Assembly: GCA_963678855.1 (NCBI GenBank)
Contig: OY787448.1
Coordinates: 2,844,855-2,908,854, forward strand
Source: F22 sp963678855
GTDB lineage: Bacteria; Bacteroidota; Bacteroidia; Bacteroidales; Bacteroidaceae
Length of the DNA: 64,000 nt
Direction: 5' to 3'
Shown here in pieces: positions 1 to 8,620 of the stretch (the stretch's first letter is position 1; each line of letters opens with the position of its first letter). The notes beneath the pieces are model-generated. The model was not told the origin of the DNA. It worked only from the letters and a program-made list of their open reading frames with translations, and made no database searches. A program made the translations under genes and the position numbers.

Positions 1-20
1 ATACTATATGTTTACGTATG

Positions 21-28
21 CAAAGATA
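21..28 (-). promoter_or_regulatory. Candidate -7 box for a gene left of the window
   Basis: Read on the minus strand this is TATCTTTG, a full match to the Bacteroidetes -7 consensus TAnnTTTG. It lies just beyond the 3' end of metH and would drive a minus-strand gene that begins outside the window. No -33 TTTG is visible at the usual distance, so the call is tentative. Confidence 0.3.
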
Positions 29-82
29 CGATATTCTCAAGAAATCTCCAGAAATTAAGCTAAAAACTAGCCTAGTACTCTA

Positions 83-2782
83 TTACTTTCTTTTGATCTT
101 ATCAAAGGATACAAGGTTGTCATTTTGCTTGTTATAACACTTACGGAGCTTGTCTTGCTCTTGTTTAAGATCTGTCACGTAATTATCTAGCTGTGTGGTA
201 TCCAATAGATGGGCAGCAGCTTGTACGTTTTGACTAGCATCTTTCATATGTAGCACAGCGCCTGAGTAGCTAGGAGCTAGTTTGAGTGCTGTATGCAGAG
301 CTGATGTTGTGGCTCCACCAATCATAACTGGACAGTTTAGCCCTGATTTCTCTGCAAGTTCCAAAACGTTTTTCATCTCCTGCAAAGATGGGGTAATTAA
401 GCCTGAAAGACACACAATATCTACACCTTCTTGTTGAGCAGTTTCAATGATCTTTTCTGGTGGCACCATAACGCCAAGGTCAATAATATCATATCCAGCA
501 CAAGCCATTACGACGGCTACGATATTCTTACCGATATCGTGTACATCGCCTTTTACCGTAGCTAGAAGTATTTTTCCGCTATGCTGCACATCTGTTTTTT
601 GAGCCTCAATAGTAGGTTGTAGATGCTTAACAGCTTGTTGCATAGTACGAGCTGTCTTGACAACTTGTGGTAAGAACATTCGCCCAGAACCAAACAATTC
701 GCCTACAATGCGCATACCGTCCATAAGAGGACCTTCGATGATGAAGACTGCTCTTTTGTGTGCTATCAGTGCCTCGTCTAGATCTTGCTCTAGGTATGTC
801 GAATCGCCATGTTTAAGGGCATGTATTAATCTGTTTTCGACAGATTCACTGCGCCATGCTTGGGCTTTTTCTTCTATCTTAGGTGCACCAGTGCCAGCTG
901 CTTTAGCTGCTTGAATATCAGCAAGCATCTTTTCAGCCACAGCAATAAGTGTGTTTTCATGTTCTTCGCTTGGGCGAAGTAAGGCATCTTCTAGTATAGT
1001 GAGCATATCGCTTGGGATATCGCTATACATGACTTTACTTGCTGGATTCACGATAGCCATATCCAAACCAGCTTGAATAGCATGGTATAAGAATACAGAA
1101 TGCATCGCTTCGCGCAGATAGTTGTTACCGCGGAAAGAGAAAGACAAGTTGCTGATACCACCACTAATATGAGCGTGTGGTAGATTGTCATGTATCCATT
1201 GGGTGGCTTCGATAAAATCAAGTGCATATCGTCTGTGTGCTTCCATACCTGTGGCAATGGCAAGTACATTCGGATCAAAGATAATATCTTGGGCTGGGAA
1301 GCCTACAGTATCTACAAGAATATCGTAAGCTCGTTTGCAAATTTCAATTTTGCGCGTGCTCGTATCGGCCTGACCCACTTCGTCGAAGGCCATAACAACA
1401 ACTGCTGCACCCATTTCTTTTAGGGTTGTCGCACGGTCTATAAATATTGCTTCTCCTTCTTTTAATGAGATGCTATTGACAATGGCTTTTCCTTGAATCT
1501 CTTTGAGCGCTGCTTCAATAACTGACCAGTCTGATGAGTCAATCATCCATGGGCGAGAGGCGATTAGTGGATCACTTCCCATAACGCGTAGGAAGTGGAC
1601 CATCTCATCGCGAGCTTCAAGTAGTCCGTCATCCATGTTGACATCTAGAATAAGTGCGCCGTCTTCTACTTGCTTGCGGGCGATTTGAGCAGCCTCATCG
1701 TAGCTCTTTTCTTTTATAAGGCGCAAGAACTTGCGACTTCCAGCTACGTTGCATCGTTCTCCGATATGCGACATGTTGCGGTCGCTCGTAATTGGGAGCA
1801 TCTCTAGACCAGCTAGTTGCATATGGGTTGGGGCTGGTTGAGGAATGCGAGGAGTAGCTCCTTTACATAGTTGTGCGATTTTTTCAATATGCGCATCAGT
1901 TGTACCACAACATCCACCTACGATATTTACTATACCGTCTGTGAAAAGATTGCGCAGTTGCTCTTCCATAATTTCTGGAGTTTGGTCGTATTGACCGAGA
2001 GCATTAGGAAGACCCGCATTAGGGTATACTGTTAAGTAGTAAGGACTAATGGATGCCAGTTCTCGCACGAAAGGTACGAGCTTATCGGCACCAAAGGTAC
2101 AGTTGAAGCCTACCGAAAATAGTGGAAACTGTGCCACAGAGGCAAGGACGGCGTCCATAGTCTGTCCACTCAATGTGCGACCACTTTCTGTAAGGGTGAT
2201 ACTAAGGAGCAACGGAGTGTCTTGTTGTAGAGCTTTGCGGGCATCTACTGCAGCCGACAATGCAGCTTTGACATTCAATGTATCAAAGACTGTCTCGAAT
2301 AGTAGTCCATCTACACCAGCTTCGATGAGCGCATGGCATTGTTCGTAATAGGCACTATGTAGTTGGTCCCATGTAATATCACGGCGAGACGCGTCGCTGA
2401 CGTCTGGACTTAGAGAAGCAGTCTTATTTGTCGGACCGATACTTCCTAATACGTAACGAGGTTTCTCAGGATTTTGCTGAGTATATTCATCTGCTATCTC
2501 ACGAGCTAGACGTACAGCTTCTTTGTTGAGCTGAACTACTTTGTCTTCTGCATCGTAATCGGCTTGCGAAATAACTTGCGAGCTGAATGTGTTGGTCTCA
2601 ATGGCATCTGCACCAGCCTCTAGGTAGGCACGATGGATATCTTGAATAATCTCTGGGTGAGAGAGAGTCAGCATGTCCATATTACCTGCATGAGACAGGC
2701 GCTGCTGTATCATTGTACCCATGGCGCCGTCTAAACATAGTACTCGTTGGGTAATGGCTTGTTGTAGGGATAGTTTCTGCAT
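83..2782 (-). CDS. metH: Cobalamin-dependent methionine synthase lacking the activation domain (MetH)
   Basis: Transfers the methyl group of 5-methyltetrahydrofolate to homocysteine through methylcobalamin in the cytoplasm. Three modules are visible: a homocysteine-binding domain (about 5-310) with zinc ligands C228, C291 and C292 in VGFNC and GGCCGTT; a pterin-binding domain (about 335-600); and the cap plus B12-binding domains (about 640-875) with DVHDIG, whose H748 is the lower cobalt ligand. The protein ends at 899 residues, against about 1,227 in E. coli, because the C-terminal AdoMet-binding reactivation domain is absent. That domain is encoded separately at 3941-4825, with metF on the other strand in between. 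I infer that the two polypeptides work together. The function is secure; the physical pairing is inferred. Confidence 0.95.
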   Translation of the reverse strand: MQKLSLQQAITQRVLCLDGAMGTMIQQRLSHAGNMDMLTLSHPEIIQDIHRAYLEAGADAIETNTFSSQVISQADYDAEDKVVQLNKEAVRLAREIADEYTQQNPEKPRYVLGSIGPTNKTASLSPDVSDASRRDITWDQLHSAYYEQCHALIEAGVDGLLFETVFDTLNVKAALSAAVDARKALQQDTPLLLSITLTESGRTLSGQTMDAVLASVAQFPLFSVGFNCTFGADKLVPFVRELASISPYYLTVYPNAGLPNALGQYDQTPEIMEEQLRNLFTDGIVNIVGGCCGTTDAHIEKIAQLCKGATPRIPQPAPTHMQLAGLEMLPITSDRNMSHIGERCNVAGSRKFLRLIKEKSYDEAAQIARKQVEDGALILDVNMDDGLLEARDEMVHFLRVMGSDPLIASRPWMIDSSDWSVIEAALKEIQGKAIVNSISLKEGEAIFIDRATTLKEMGAAVVVMAFDEVGQADTSTRKIEICKRAYDILVDTVGFPAQDIIFDPNVLAIATGMEAHRRYALDFIEATQWIHDNLPHAHISGGISNLSFSFRGNNYLREAMHSVFLYHAIQAGLDMAIVNPASKVMYSDIPSDMLTILEDALLRPSEEHENTLIAVAEKMLADIQAAKAAGTGAPKIEEKAQAWRSESVENRLIHALKHGDSTYLEQDLDEALIAHKRAVFIIEGPLMDGMRIVGELFGSGRMFLPQVVKTARTMQQAVKHLQPTIEAQKTDVQHSGKILLATVKGDVHDIGKNIVAVVMACAGYDIIDLGVMVPPEKIIETAQQEGVDIVCLSGLITPSLQEMKNVLELAEKSGLNCPVMIGGATTSALHTALKLAPSYSGAVLHMKDASQNVQAAAHLLDTTQLDNYVTDLKQEQDKLRKCYNKQNDNLVSFDKIKRK

Positions 2783-2834
2783 AGTTATTCTCTCTATTAG
2801 TTATATTTGTTGCGGATATAGTGATAAATTGGTA

Positions 2835-2842
2835 CAAAAGTA
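2835..2842 (-). promoter_or_regulatory. metH -7 promoter box
   Basis: On the minus strand this reads TACTTTTG, matching TAnnTTTG, about 52 bases before the metH start. No good -33 element is seen. It is back to back with the metF box, so the 113-base gap holds two divergent promoters. Confidence 0.45.
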
Positions 2843-2863
2843 GTGCTTTTGACTGGATTTTAC

Positions 2864-2871
2864 TATCTTTG
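2864..2871 (+). promoter_or_regulatory. metF -7 promoter box
   Basis: TATCTTTG fits the Bacteroidetes -7 consensus and lies 25 bases before the metF start codon, giving a short leader. A TTTG is present at 2848-2851, but its 12-base spacing is too short for a standard -33 element. Confidence 0.5.
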
Positions 2872-2895
2872 TGGCCTAAAAATAAGTAACGAGAT

Positions 2896-3852
2896 ATGAA
2901 TGTAATAGATATTCTTGGTCAACAAGACCGTACAGCCATTAGTTTTGAAATACTTCCTCCAATCAAAGGTGCTGGTATTCAGCCGTTATTGAACACTGTG
3001 GAACGTTTGAGTGAATTTGATCCTAAGTATATCAATATTACGACGCACAGAAGTGAATATGTATACCGTGAGCAGGATAATGGTTCTTATTTAAGAGAGA
3101 AGGTGTATCGTAGGCCAGGTACCATTGCAGTAGCAGCTGCATTGCAAAATCGTTTTGATATTCCTACAGTACCACATCTGTTGTGTAGTGGCTTTACACA
3201 AGCTGATACAGAACAGATTCTGCTAGACTTGCAGTTTTTGGGTATAGAAAATTTGCTTGTTCTACGAGGAGATAAAGCACCTGATGCGCGTAGCTTTAAA
3301 CCTGAGGAGGGCGGATTGTCGCATGCTTTGGAACTACAAGATCAGGTCAATCTATTCAATGATGGAAAGTTTTATAATGGGCAGAACATGCCTACAGCTC
3401 CTAATTTGCCATTTCATTATGGTGTGGCCTGTTATCCAGAGAAGCACGAAGAAGCACCGAATCTAGACCAGGATATTTATTGGTTAAAGAAGAAAGTGGA
3501 GCATGGGGCTAGTTATGCAGTAACGCAGTTGTTCTACGATAATCAGAAATATTTTGATTTTGTAGATAGAGCTCGTGCTGCTGGTATTACTATTCCTATT
3601 ATTCCAGGGATTAAGCCATTAACAAAGCGTGGACAGTTGACCGCTCTACCTAAGATATTTAACTTGGATATTCCTCAAGATTTTGTTGAGGCAGTTATGC
3701 AATGTAAGGATGATAAATCGACAGCGCAAGTTGGTGTCGAATGGAGTGTACAGCAATGTCGTGAATTGATGGAACACGGTGTGCCTAGTATCCATTTCTA
3801 TTCTATGGGGCGTGCTGATGATGTATATAACGTAGTGAAAGAGATATACTAA
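2896..3852 (+). CDS. metF: Methylenetetrahydrofolate reductase (MetF)
   Basis: FAD-dependent TIM-barrel enzyme that reduces 5,10-methylene-THF to 5-methyl-THF, the methyl donor for MetH. The N-terminal SFEILPP motif contains the conserved glutamate (E18). The 318-residue length is normal for the bacterial single-domain enzyme. It diverges from metH and converges with the MetH activation-domain gene, so three consecutive genes supply, use and maintain the same methyl-transfer reaction. Start chosen at the first ATG, which follows a -7 box by 25 bases. Confidence 0.95.
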   Translation: MNVIDILGQQDRTAISFEILPPIKGAGIQPLLNTVERLSEFDPKYINITTHRSEYVYREQDNGSYLREKVYRRPGTIAVAAALQNRFDIPTVPHLLCSGFTQADTEQILLDLQFLGIENLLVLRGDKAPDARSFKPEEGGLSHALELQDQVNLFNDGKFYNGQNMPTAPNLPFHYGVACYPEKHEEAPNLDQDIYWLKKKVEHGASYAVTQLFYDNQKYFDFVDRARAAGITIPIIPGIKPLTKRGQLTALPKIFNLDIPQDFVEAVMQCKDDKSTAQVGVEWSVQQCRELMEHGVPSIHFYSMGRADDVYNVVKEIY

Positions 3853-3898
3853 CCTCTTTTGAGAATCTAATAGTTTAGTAGAGAAGACTATATATAAT

Positions 3899-3930
3899 AA
3901 CAGACTGTAGCAATCTTGCTACAGTCTGTT
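3899..3930. terminator. Bidirectional terminator between metF and the MetH activation-domain gene
   Basis: Perfect 15-base inverted repeat (3899-3913 and 3916-3930) in the 88-base gap between two convergent genes. Short T-rich stretches follow on the plus strand (ATTGTATCTTTT). It most likely stops transcription from both sides. Confidence 0.75.
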
Positions 3931-3940
3931 ATTGTATCTT

Positions 3941-4825
3941 TTAGCCTAAAACTCCTGCTAGGAATTGGCGAAGCTTTTCTTTATCTATTTGCCGTCTTTT
4001 AGCATAATCCTCAAATTGGTCTTCCCCAATTCGGTCAATATAAAAATAGTTGGCATCGGGATGGGCAATCATCAAACCACTCACTGAGGCGTGAGGTTGC
4101 ATGGCACCTGTTTCTGTAAGTGTTATTCCTAGCTGAGGGTAGTTCAGTAACTCTGCTAGAACAAAGTTTACAGAGTGGTCTGGTAAGGAGGGGTATCCTA
4201 CAGCGGGGCGTATGCCTTGGAAGCGACTGATCAACAGATCTGAGATAGAGATGTCTTCATCTGGTACATAACTCCAGTCTATTTTTCTGACTTCCTCATG
4301 TGCCATCTCAACGCTTGCCTCTACCAATCGATCACATAGGGTTTGTGCCATCATTTTATTGTAAGGGTCGTTTTCAAACTGCGACTCTGCTGCACTGTCT
4401 ATTGTGGCAGCGAAGAGTCCAATATAATCTGTGGCATCTGTTTCGGAAGATATCTTTTGAGCGGATGATATAAAATCTGATAAACTCAGAAACTTATTGC
4501 TTCCATTATCTGTCTGTTGTCGGAGGAGTGGAATAATTTGTTTATAGGCAGGTAGGTAGATGTCTTCTCCATCTACAGCCGTCTCACAAAACAAAATATG
4601 TACATGTGTTTGGAATTGTTTATCCAAACGGGCAATCATATCTAGTGCTTCGGTTTTTAACTTTGCTTTTTGTGCTTTGCCTTCTTCGGTTTGTCCCTTC
4701 TGTCCTGTTAATCCCCACGCATAGTAGAAATATATCCAGTTGATATATGGGATAGCATCTGATAGCGTATACGACTTGCGTATCAGCTGGTGTACTTGCT
4801 TGGGACGAGTAGGAATGTATGTCAT
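3941..4825 (-). CDS. Stand-alone methionine synthase activation domain
   Basis: The 294-residue protein corresponds to the C-terminal reactivation domain of MetH, which binds S-adenosylmethionine and remethylates oxidised cobalamin. Diagnostic motifs are RPAVGYP (206-212), the ASVSG and AHPDANYF stretch, and the EDYAKRR segment close to the C-terminus, all in family order. It begins three bases after the luxS stop codon, so the two genes almost certainly share one mRNA. As the catalytic MetH at 83-2782 lacks exactly this domain, the two should form a split methionine synthase. What is seen is the domain match and the complementary truncation; the interaction itself is inferred. Confidence 0.88.
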   Translation of the reverse strand: MTYIPTRPKQVHQLIRKSYTLSDAIPYINWIYFYYAWGLTGQKGQTEEGKAQKAKLKTEALDMIARLDKQFQTHVHILFCETAVDGEDIYLPAYKQIIPLLRQQTDNGSNKFLSLSDFISSAQKISSETDATDYIGLFAATIDSAAESQFENDPYNKMMAQTLCDRLVEASVEMAHEEVRKIDWSYVPDEDISISDLLISRFQGIRPAVGYPSLPDHSVNFVLAELLNYPQLGITLTETGAMQPHASVSGLMIAHPDANYFYIDRIGEDQFEDYAKRRQIDKEKLRQFLAGVLG

Positions 4826-4828
4826 TGT

Positions 4829-5317
4829 TTAGTCTTCTCTAGTAGGGTATATCAATTGTTCAGGAGTGATGCACTCAAGCACTTCAGTGAGATATTTTTT
4901 GCTTTCGTAACGAGCCATAGGTAGATCGTGCAATAGGTAGTTACCACAGTCAATAGCTTCAGTGCCTGGTACAGTATCATCAAAGTCTGCTACAAAACTA
5001 AAGGTGCGTTTGAGTAGGTCTACAATATCTGCGCTTTCTAGCTCTCCGCGCAATAGAAGGTAATTACCAGTTAGGCAGCCCATAGGGCCGAAATAGATTA
5101 CGCGATCTTTCCATTCCTCGTCGTTACGTAGGAATGTTGCAGCAAGGTGCTCAATCGTATGGATGGCCCCTTGACCTAAGGCTGGTTCGCGGTTAGGTTC
5201 CTTCATGCGGATATCGAATGTCGTTACAATTTCTCCTCCTACTTGATCGCGACGTGATACGTAAATACCGCGTTGCATCTTATTATGGTCTATAGTAAAA
5301 CTAGGAATCTTTTTCAT
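4829..5317 (-). CDS. luxS: S-ribosylhomocysteine lyase (LuxS)
   Basis: Cleaves S-ribosylhomocysteine to homocysteine and DPD, the precursor of autoinducer-2. Visible active-site residues are the metal ligands H53 and H57 (HTIEH) and C124 (DCGNYL), plus the catalytic C81 (GPMGC). The length of 162 residues is normal. It is first in an operon with the MetH activation domain, which links homocysteine production directly to its remethylation. A short terminated transcript unit lies 89-190 bases upstream on the same strand and may attenuate this gene. Confidence 0.96.
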   Translation of the reverse strand: MKKIPSFTIDHNKMQRGIYVSRRDQVGGEIVTTFDIRMKEPNREPALGQGAIHTIEHLAATFLRNDEEWKDRVIYFGPMGCLTGNYLLLRGELESADIVDLLKRTFSFVADFDDTVPGTEAIDCGNYLLHDLPMARYESKKYLTEVLECITPEQLIYPTRED

Positions 5318-5405
5318 GTTGTCTTTTGATTAGAGTATAATAATATAATGTGTGAATTGTGCCTCAAAAATAGAAAAGATTATGGGGATTCCCAAGAGTA
5401 GGGGT

Positions 5406-5469
5406 AAAAAAAAAGGAGTCACACTTGACTCCAACCTTGTTAACCTTAAATCTAATACTATGAAAAACA
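5406..5469 (-). ncRNA. Short terminated transcript: small RNA or luxS leader
   Basis: On the minus strand a strong promoter (5475-5506) is followed, after roughly 35-40 bases, by a 7-bp GC-containing hairpin (5415-5421 with 5426-5432, loop CACT) and nine consecutive T residues (5406-5414). This is a textbook intrinsic terminator, giving an RNA of about 60-65 nt that contains no obvious ORF. luxS begins 89 bases further downstream on the same strand, so the unit is either an independent small RNA or a premature-termination leader of luxS. From memory, similar leader-like sequence occurs in other Bacteroidales; I cannot verify this here. Confidence 0.6.
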
Positions 5470-5474
5470 CAATG

Positions 5475-5506
5475 CAAATATACGGAGGCTACAGAATATG
5501 TGCAAA
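5475..5506 (-). promoter_or_regulatory. Consensus Bacteroidetes promoter upstream of luxS
   Basis: On the minus strand TTTG (5503-5506) is followed by exactly 20 bases and TATATTTG (5475-5482). Both boxes are perfect. Transcription should start near 5468-5470 and run toward the terminator at 5406-5432 and luxS. Confidence 0.75.
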
Positions 5507-5588
5507 TAATCTGTCTCTTAAAATATGCTGAATAACATTATTTGTGTTTTTATGCTCTACAACACCCTAATTTAATCGGAATTTAAGG

Positions 5589-5617
5589 TTTGTAATTTGT
5601 CTGATTTGCTAACTTTG
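5589..5617 (+). promoter_or_regulatory. ppdK promoter
   Basis: TTTG (5589-5592), 17 bases, then TAACTTTG (5610-5617). The -7 box is perfect; the spacing is slightly short. It leaves a leader of about 90 bases before the ppdK ATG, including a small CACCA/TGGTG hairpin near 5631-5643. Confidence 0.55.
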
Positions 5618-5713
5618 CATTACAAAATCACCAGTTTGGTGGACTCATACCACGAATCTTCCTTACTTTTGATAAATAAATCGAAACTATTAACCCCTTA
5701 ATCTAAAAAGACC

Positions 5714-8455
5714 ATGGATAAAAAAAGAGTGTATCGTTTTGGCAATGGCCAGGCTGAAGGAAAGGCAGAGATGCGTAACCTTTTAGGTGGAAAAGGTGCT
5801 AACCTAGCAGAAATGAATCTTATCGGTGTACCTGTACCTCCTGGTTTTACCATTACAACTGATACTTGCAACGACTACTATACACTTGGCGAAGATAAAA
5901 TTTTTGAGATTCTTAAAAAAGACGTCGAAACTTCTGTTGAACATATCGAAAAGATTATGCATTCGAAATTCGGTGACGTTGAAAATCCGTTACTTGTTTC
6001 TGTTCGTTCTGGTGCTCGTGCATCTATGCCAGGTATGATGGATACTATCCTTAACCTTGGATTGAATGATGAAGTTGTAGAGGGAATGGCTCGTAAAACA
6101 AACAATCCTCGTTTTGCTTGGGATAGTTACCGTCGTTTCGTACAAATGTATGGAGATGTAGTTTTGGGAATGAAGCCAGAGAACAAAGAGGATATTGATC
6201 CATTTGAGGCAATTATCGATGAGGTTAAGGAAGCTAAAGGGGTTGAACTAGATTATGAACTTGATGTAGAAGATCTTAAGGGACTTGTTGAGAAGTTTAA
6301 GGCTGCAGTGAAGCTACAAACTGGTCACGTTTTTCCAGCTGATCCTAAAGACCAGCTTTGGGGTGCTATCGGTGCAGTGTTTAATTCTTGGATGAATGAA
6401 CGTGCTATCACATACCGTAAAATGGTCGGGCTTCCTGATGAATGGGGGACTGCTGTCAATGTACAAGCCATGGTGTATGGCAATATGGGGGATACATCTG
6501 CTACGGGTGTATGCTTTAGCCGTAATGCCGGTGATGGTGAAAATCTATTCAACGGTGAGTATCTTATCAATGCACAAGGTGAAGATGTAGTAGCTGGTAC
6601 GCGCACTCCACAACAAATTACTAAAATTGGTTCTCAACGCTGGGCTGTAATGGCTGGTGTAACTGAAGATGTGCGTGTGGCTAAACACCCATCTATGGAG
6701 GAAGCTCTTCCTGAGATGTATGCTGAGCTTAATTCTATTCAACAAAAGCTTGAGAAACACTATAAAGATATGCAAGATATGGAATTTACCGTTCAAGAAG
6801 GTAAATTGTGGTTCTTGCAAACACGTAACGGCAAAAGAACTGGGCAAGCTATGGTGAAGATTGCTATGGACATGGTAGAAGAAGGTCTTATCGATGAGGC
6901 AGAAGCTGTATTGCGCGTGGAGCCTAATAAGCTAGATGAATTGTTACACCCTGTATTTGATAAGGATGCATTGAAGTCTGCTAAAGTGTTGACTCGTGGT
7001 TTGCCTGCATCTCCAGGTGCAGCGGCTGGACAGATTGTGTTCTTCGCAGATGATGCGGCTGAATGGGCTGCTCAAGGCAAGCAAGTGGTGATGGTACGTA
7101 TCGAGACTTCTCCTGAGGATATCGCTGGTATGGCTGTTGCGGCTGGTATTTTGACTGCTCGTGGTGGTATGACTTCTCATGCTGCTGTGGTGGCACGTGG
7201 TATGGGTAAGTGCTGTGTGTCTGGTGCAGGTGCACTACTTATTGACTATCAAAAGCGTACGGTTGAGATTGATGGCATTATCTTAAAAGAAGGGGATCAT
7301 ATCTCTATCAACGGATCTACTGGTGAAGTGTATGGTGGTGAGATTAAAACTCAAGCTGCAGAACTTTCTGGTGATTTCGCGAAACTGATGGAACTGTCAG
7401 ATAAGTATTCTCGCTTGGTGGTGCGTACCAATGCGGATACACCTCATGATGCAAAAGTGGCACGCGATTTTGGTGCTGTGGGTATCGGTCTTTGTCGCAC
7501 AGAGCATATGTTCTTTGAAGGCGAGAAGATTAAAGCTATGCGTGAGATGATTCTTGCTGAGGATGCAGCCGGTCGTGAAAAGGCTCTTGCTAAGATTCTT
7601 CCTTATCAACAAGAAGATTTCAAAGGTATTTTCCGCTCTATGGAAGGCTGCCCTGTGACTGTGCGTCTTCTAGATCCTCCATTGCATGAATTTGTACCCC
7701 ACGATGAAAAGGGACAAAAGGAAATGGCGGATACTATGGGTGTATCTCTTCATTATATCCAACAACGTGTGGAGTCTTTGATGGAACACAACCCTATGCT
7801 TGGACACCGAGGATGCCGTCTTGGTAATACATATCCTGAGATTACTGAAATGCAAACACGTGCTATTATTGGTGCTGCACTTGAATTGAAGATGGAAGGT
7901 GTAGAGACTTTCCCAGAAATCATGGTACCTCTAACTGGTATTTTGTATGAGTTTAAAGAACAAGAGACTGTGATTCGCAAGACGGCTGCTGAATTGTTTG
8001 AGGAGGTAGGTGAAACTATCGAATATAAAGTGGGTACGATGATTGAAATTCCTCGTGCGGCTCTCACTGCGGCTAAGATTGCCTCTTCTGCAGAATTCTT
8101 CTCGTTTGGTACGAATGACTTGACTCAGATGACATTTGGATATAGCCGCGATGATATCGCTAGCTTCCTTCCAGTCTATATAGAAAAGAAGATTTTGAAA
8201 GTGGATCCTTTCCAAGTCTTAGACCAAAATGGTGTAGGCCAGTTGGTACGTATGGCGACAGAAAATGGTCGTGCTCAGCGCCCTGATTTAAAATGTGGTA
8301 TTTGTGGGGAACATGGTGGTGAGCCAACCTCTGTGAAATTCTGTCACCAAGTAGGTTTGAATTATGTGAGTTGCTCTCCATTTAGAGTCCCTGTGGCTCG
8401 ACTAGCTGCTGCACAAGCGGCTATCGAAGAAGCTCAAGTGGTTTATTGCGATTAG
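5714..8455 (+). CDS. ppdK: Pyruvate phosphate dikinase
   Basis: Interconverts pyruvate, ATP and phosphate with PEP, AMP and diphosphate; in anaerobic Bacteroidetes it links glycolysis and gluconeogenesis. Order of domains: ATP-grasp nucleotide-binding half (about 1-370, GGKGANLAEM near the N-terminus), swivelling phosphohistidine domain with catalytic H489 in GGMTSHAAVVARG, and the C-terminal PEP-binding TIM barrel with FGTNDLTQM and CGICGEHGG. At 913 residues it is slightly longer than the common 875-residue form. It is monocistronic, with its own promoter and a strong downstream terminator. Confidence 0.97.
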   Translation: MDKKRVYRFGNGQAEGKAEMRNLLGGKGANLAEMNLIGVPVPPGFTITTDTCNDYYTLGEDKIFEILKKDVETSVEHIEKIMHSKFGDVENPLLVSVRSGARASMPGMMDTILNLGLNDEVVEGMARKTNNPRFAWDSYRRFVQMYGDVVLGMKPENKEDIDPFEAIIDEVKEAKGVELDYELDVEDLKGLVEKFKAAVKLQTGHVFPADPKDQLWGAIGAVFNSWMNERAITYRKMVGLPDEWGTAVNVQAMVYGNMGDTSATGVCFSRNAGDGENLFNGEYLINAQGEDVVAGTRTPQQITKIGSQRWAVMAGVTEDVRVAKHPSMEEALPEMYAELNSIQQKLEKHYKDMQDMEFTVQEGKLWFLQTRNGKRTGQAMVKIAMDMVEEGLIDEAEAVLRVEPNKLDELLHPVFDKDALKSAKVLTRGLPASPGAAAGQIVFFADDAAEWAAQGKQVVMVRIETSPEDIAGMAVAAGILTARGGMTSHAAVVARGMGKCCVSGAGALLIDYQKRTVEIDGIILKEGDHISINGSTGEVYGGEIKTQAAELSGDFAKLMELSDKYSRLVVRTNADTPHDAKVARDFGAVGIGLCRTEHMFFEGEKIKAMREMILAEDAAGREKALAKILPYQQEDFKGIFRSMEGCPVTVRLLDPPLHEFVPHDEKGQKEMADTMGVSLHYIQQRVESLMEHNPMLGHRGCRLGNTYPEITEMQTRAIIGAALELKMEGVETFPEIMVPLTGILYEFKEQETVIRKTAAELFEEVGETIEYKVGTMIEIPRAALTAAKIASSAEFFSFGTNDLTQMTFGYSRDDIASFLPVYIEKKILKVDPFQVLDQNGVGQLVRMATENGRAQRPDLKCGICGEHGGEPTSVKFCHQVGLNYVSCSPFRVPVARLAAAQAAIEEAQVVYCD

Positions 8456-8476
8456 CTTAAATGTAATACATTCCTC

Positions 8477-8525
8477 AAAAGTGCGGTCAAGCAGGTCTAA
8501 TCTGCTTGATTCGCACTTTTTTTTT
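8477..8525 (+). terminator. ppdK intrinsic terminator
   Basis: Arms AAGTGCG and TCAAGCAG pair with CTGCTTGA and CGCACTT, followed by nine T residues ending at 8525. It lies about 20 bases past the ppdK stop. Confidence 0.85.
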
Positions 8526-8620
8526 ATAAAAATCTGATTTTTGGAATAAACCTTTTCTGATTATGGCTATCTTAGTGCTAGAATGACTCGAATACTAATC
8601 AATAAAATAGTAATAAGATT

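Noticed and set aside
5460..5528. A 22-codon plus-strand ORF (MKNTMQIYGGYRICANN) as a leader peptide for ppdK
   Set aside because: The same bases contain a perfect minus-strand promoter and terminator that explain the sequence better, and the ppdK promoter lies further downstream.
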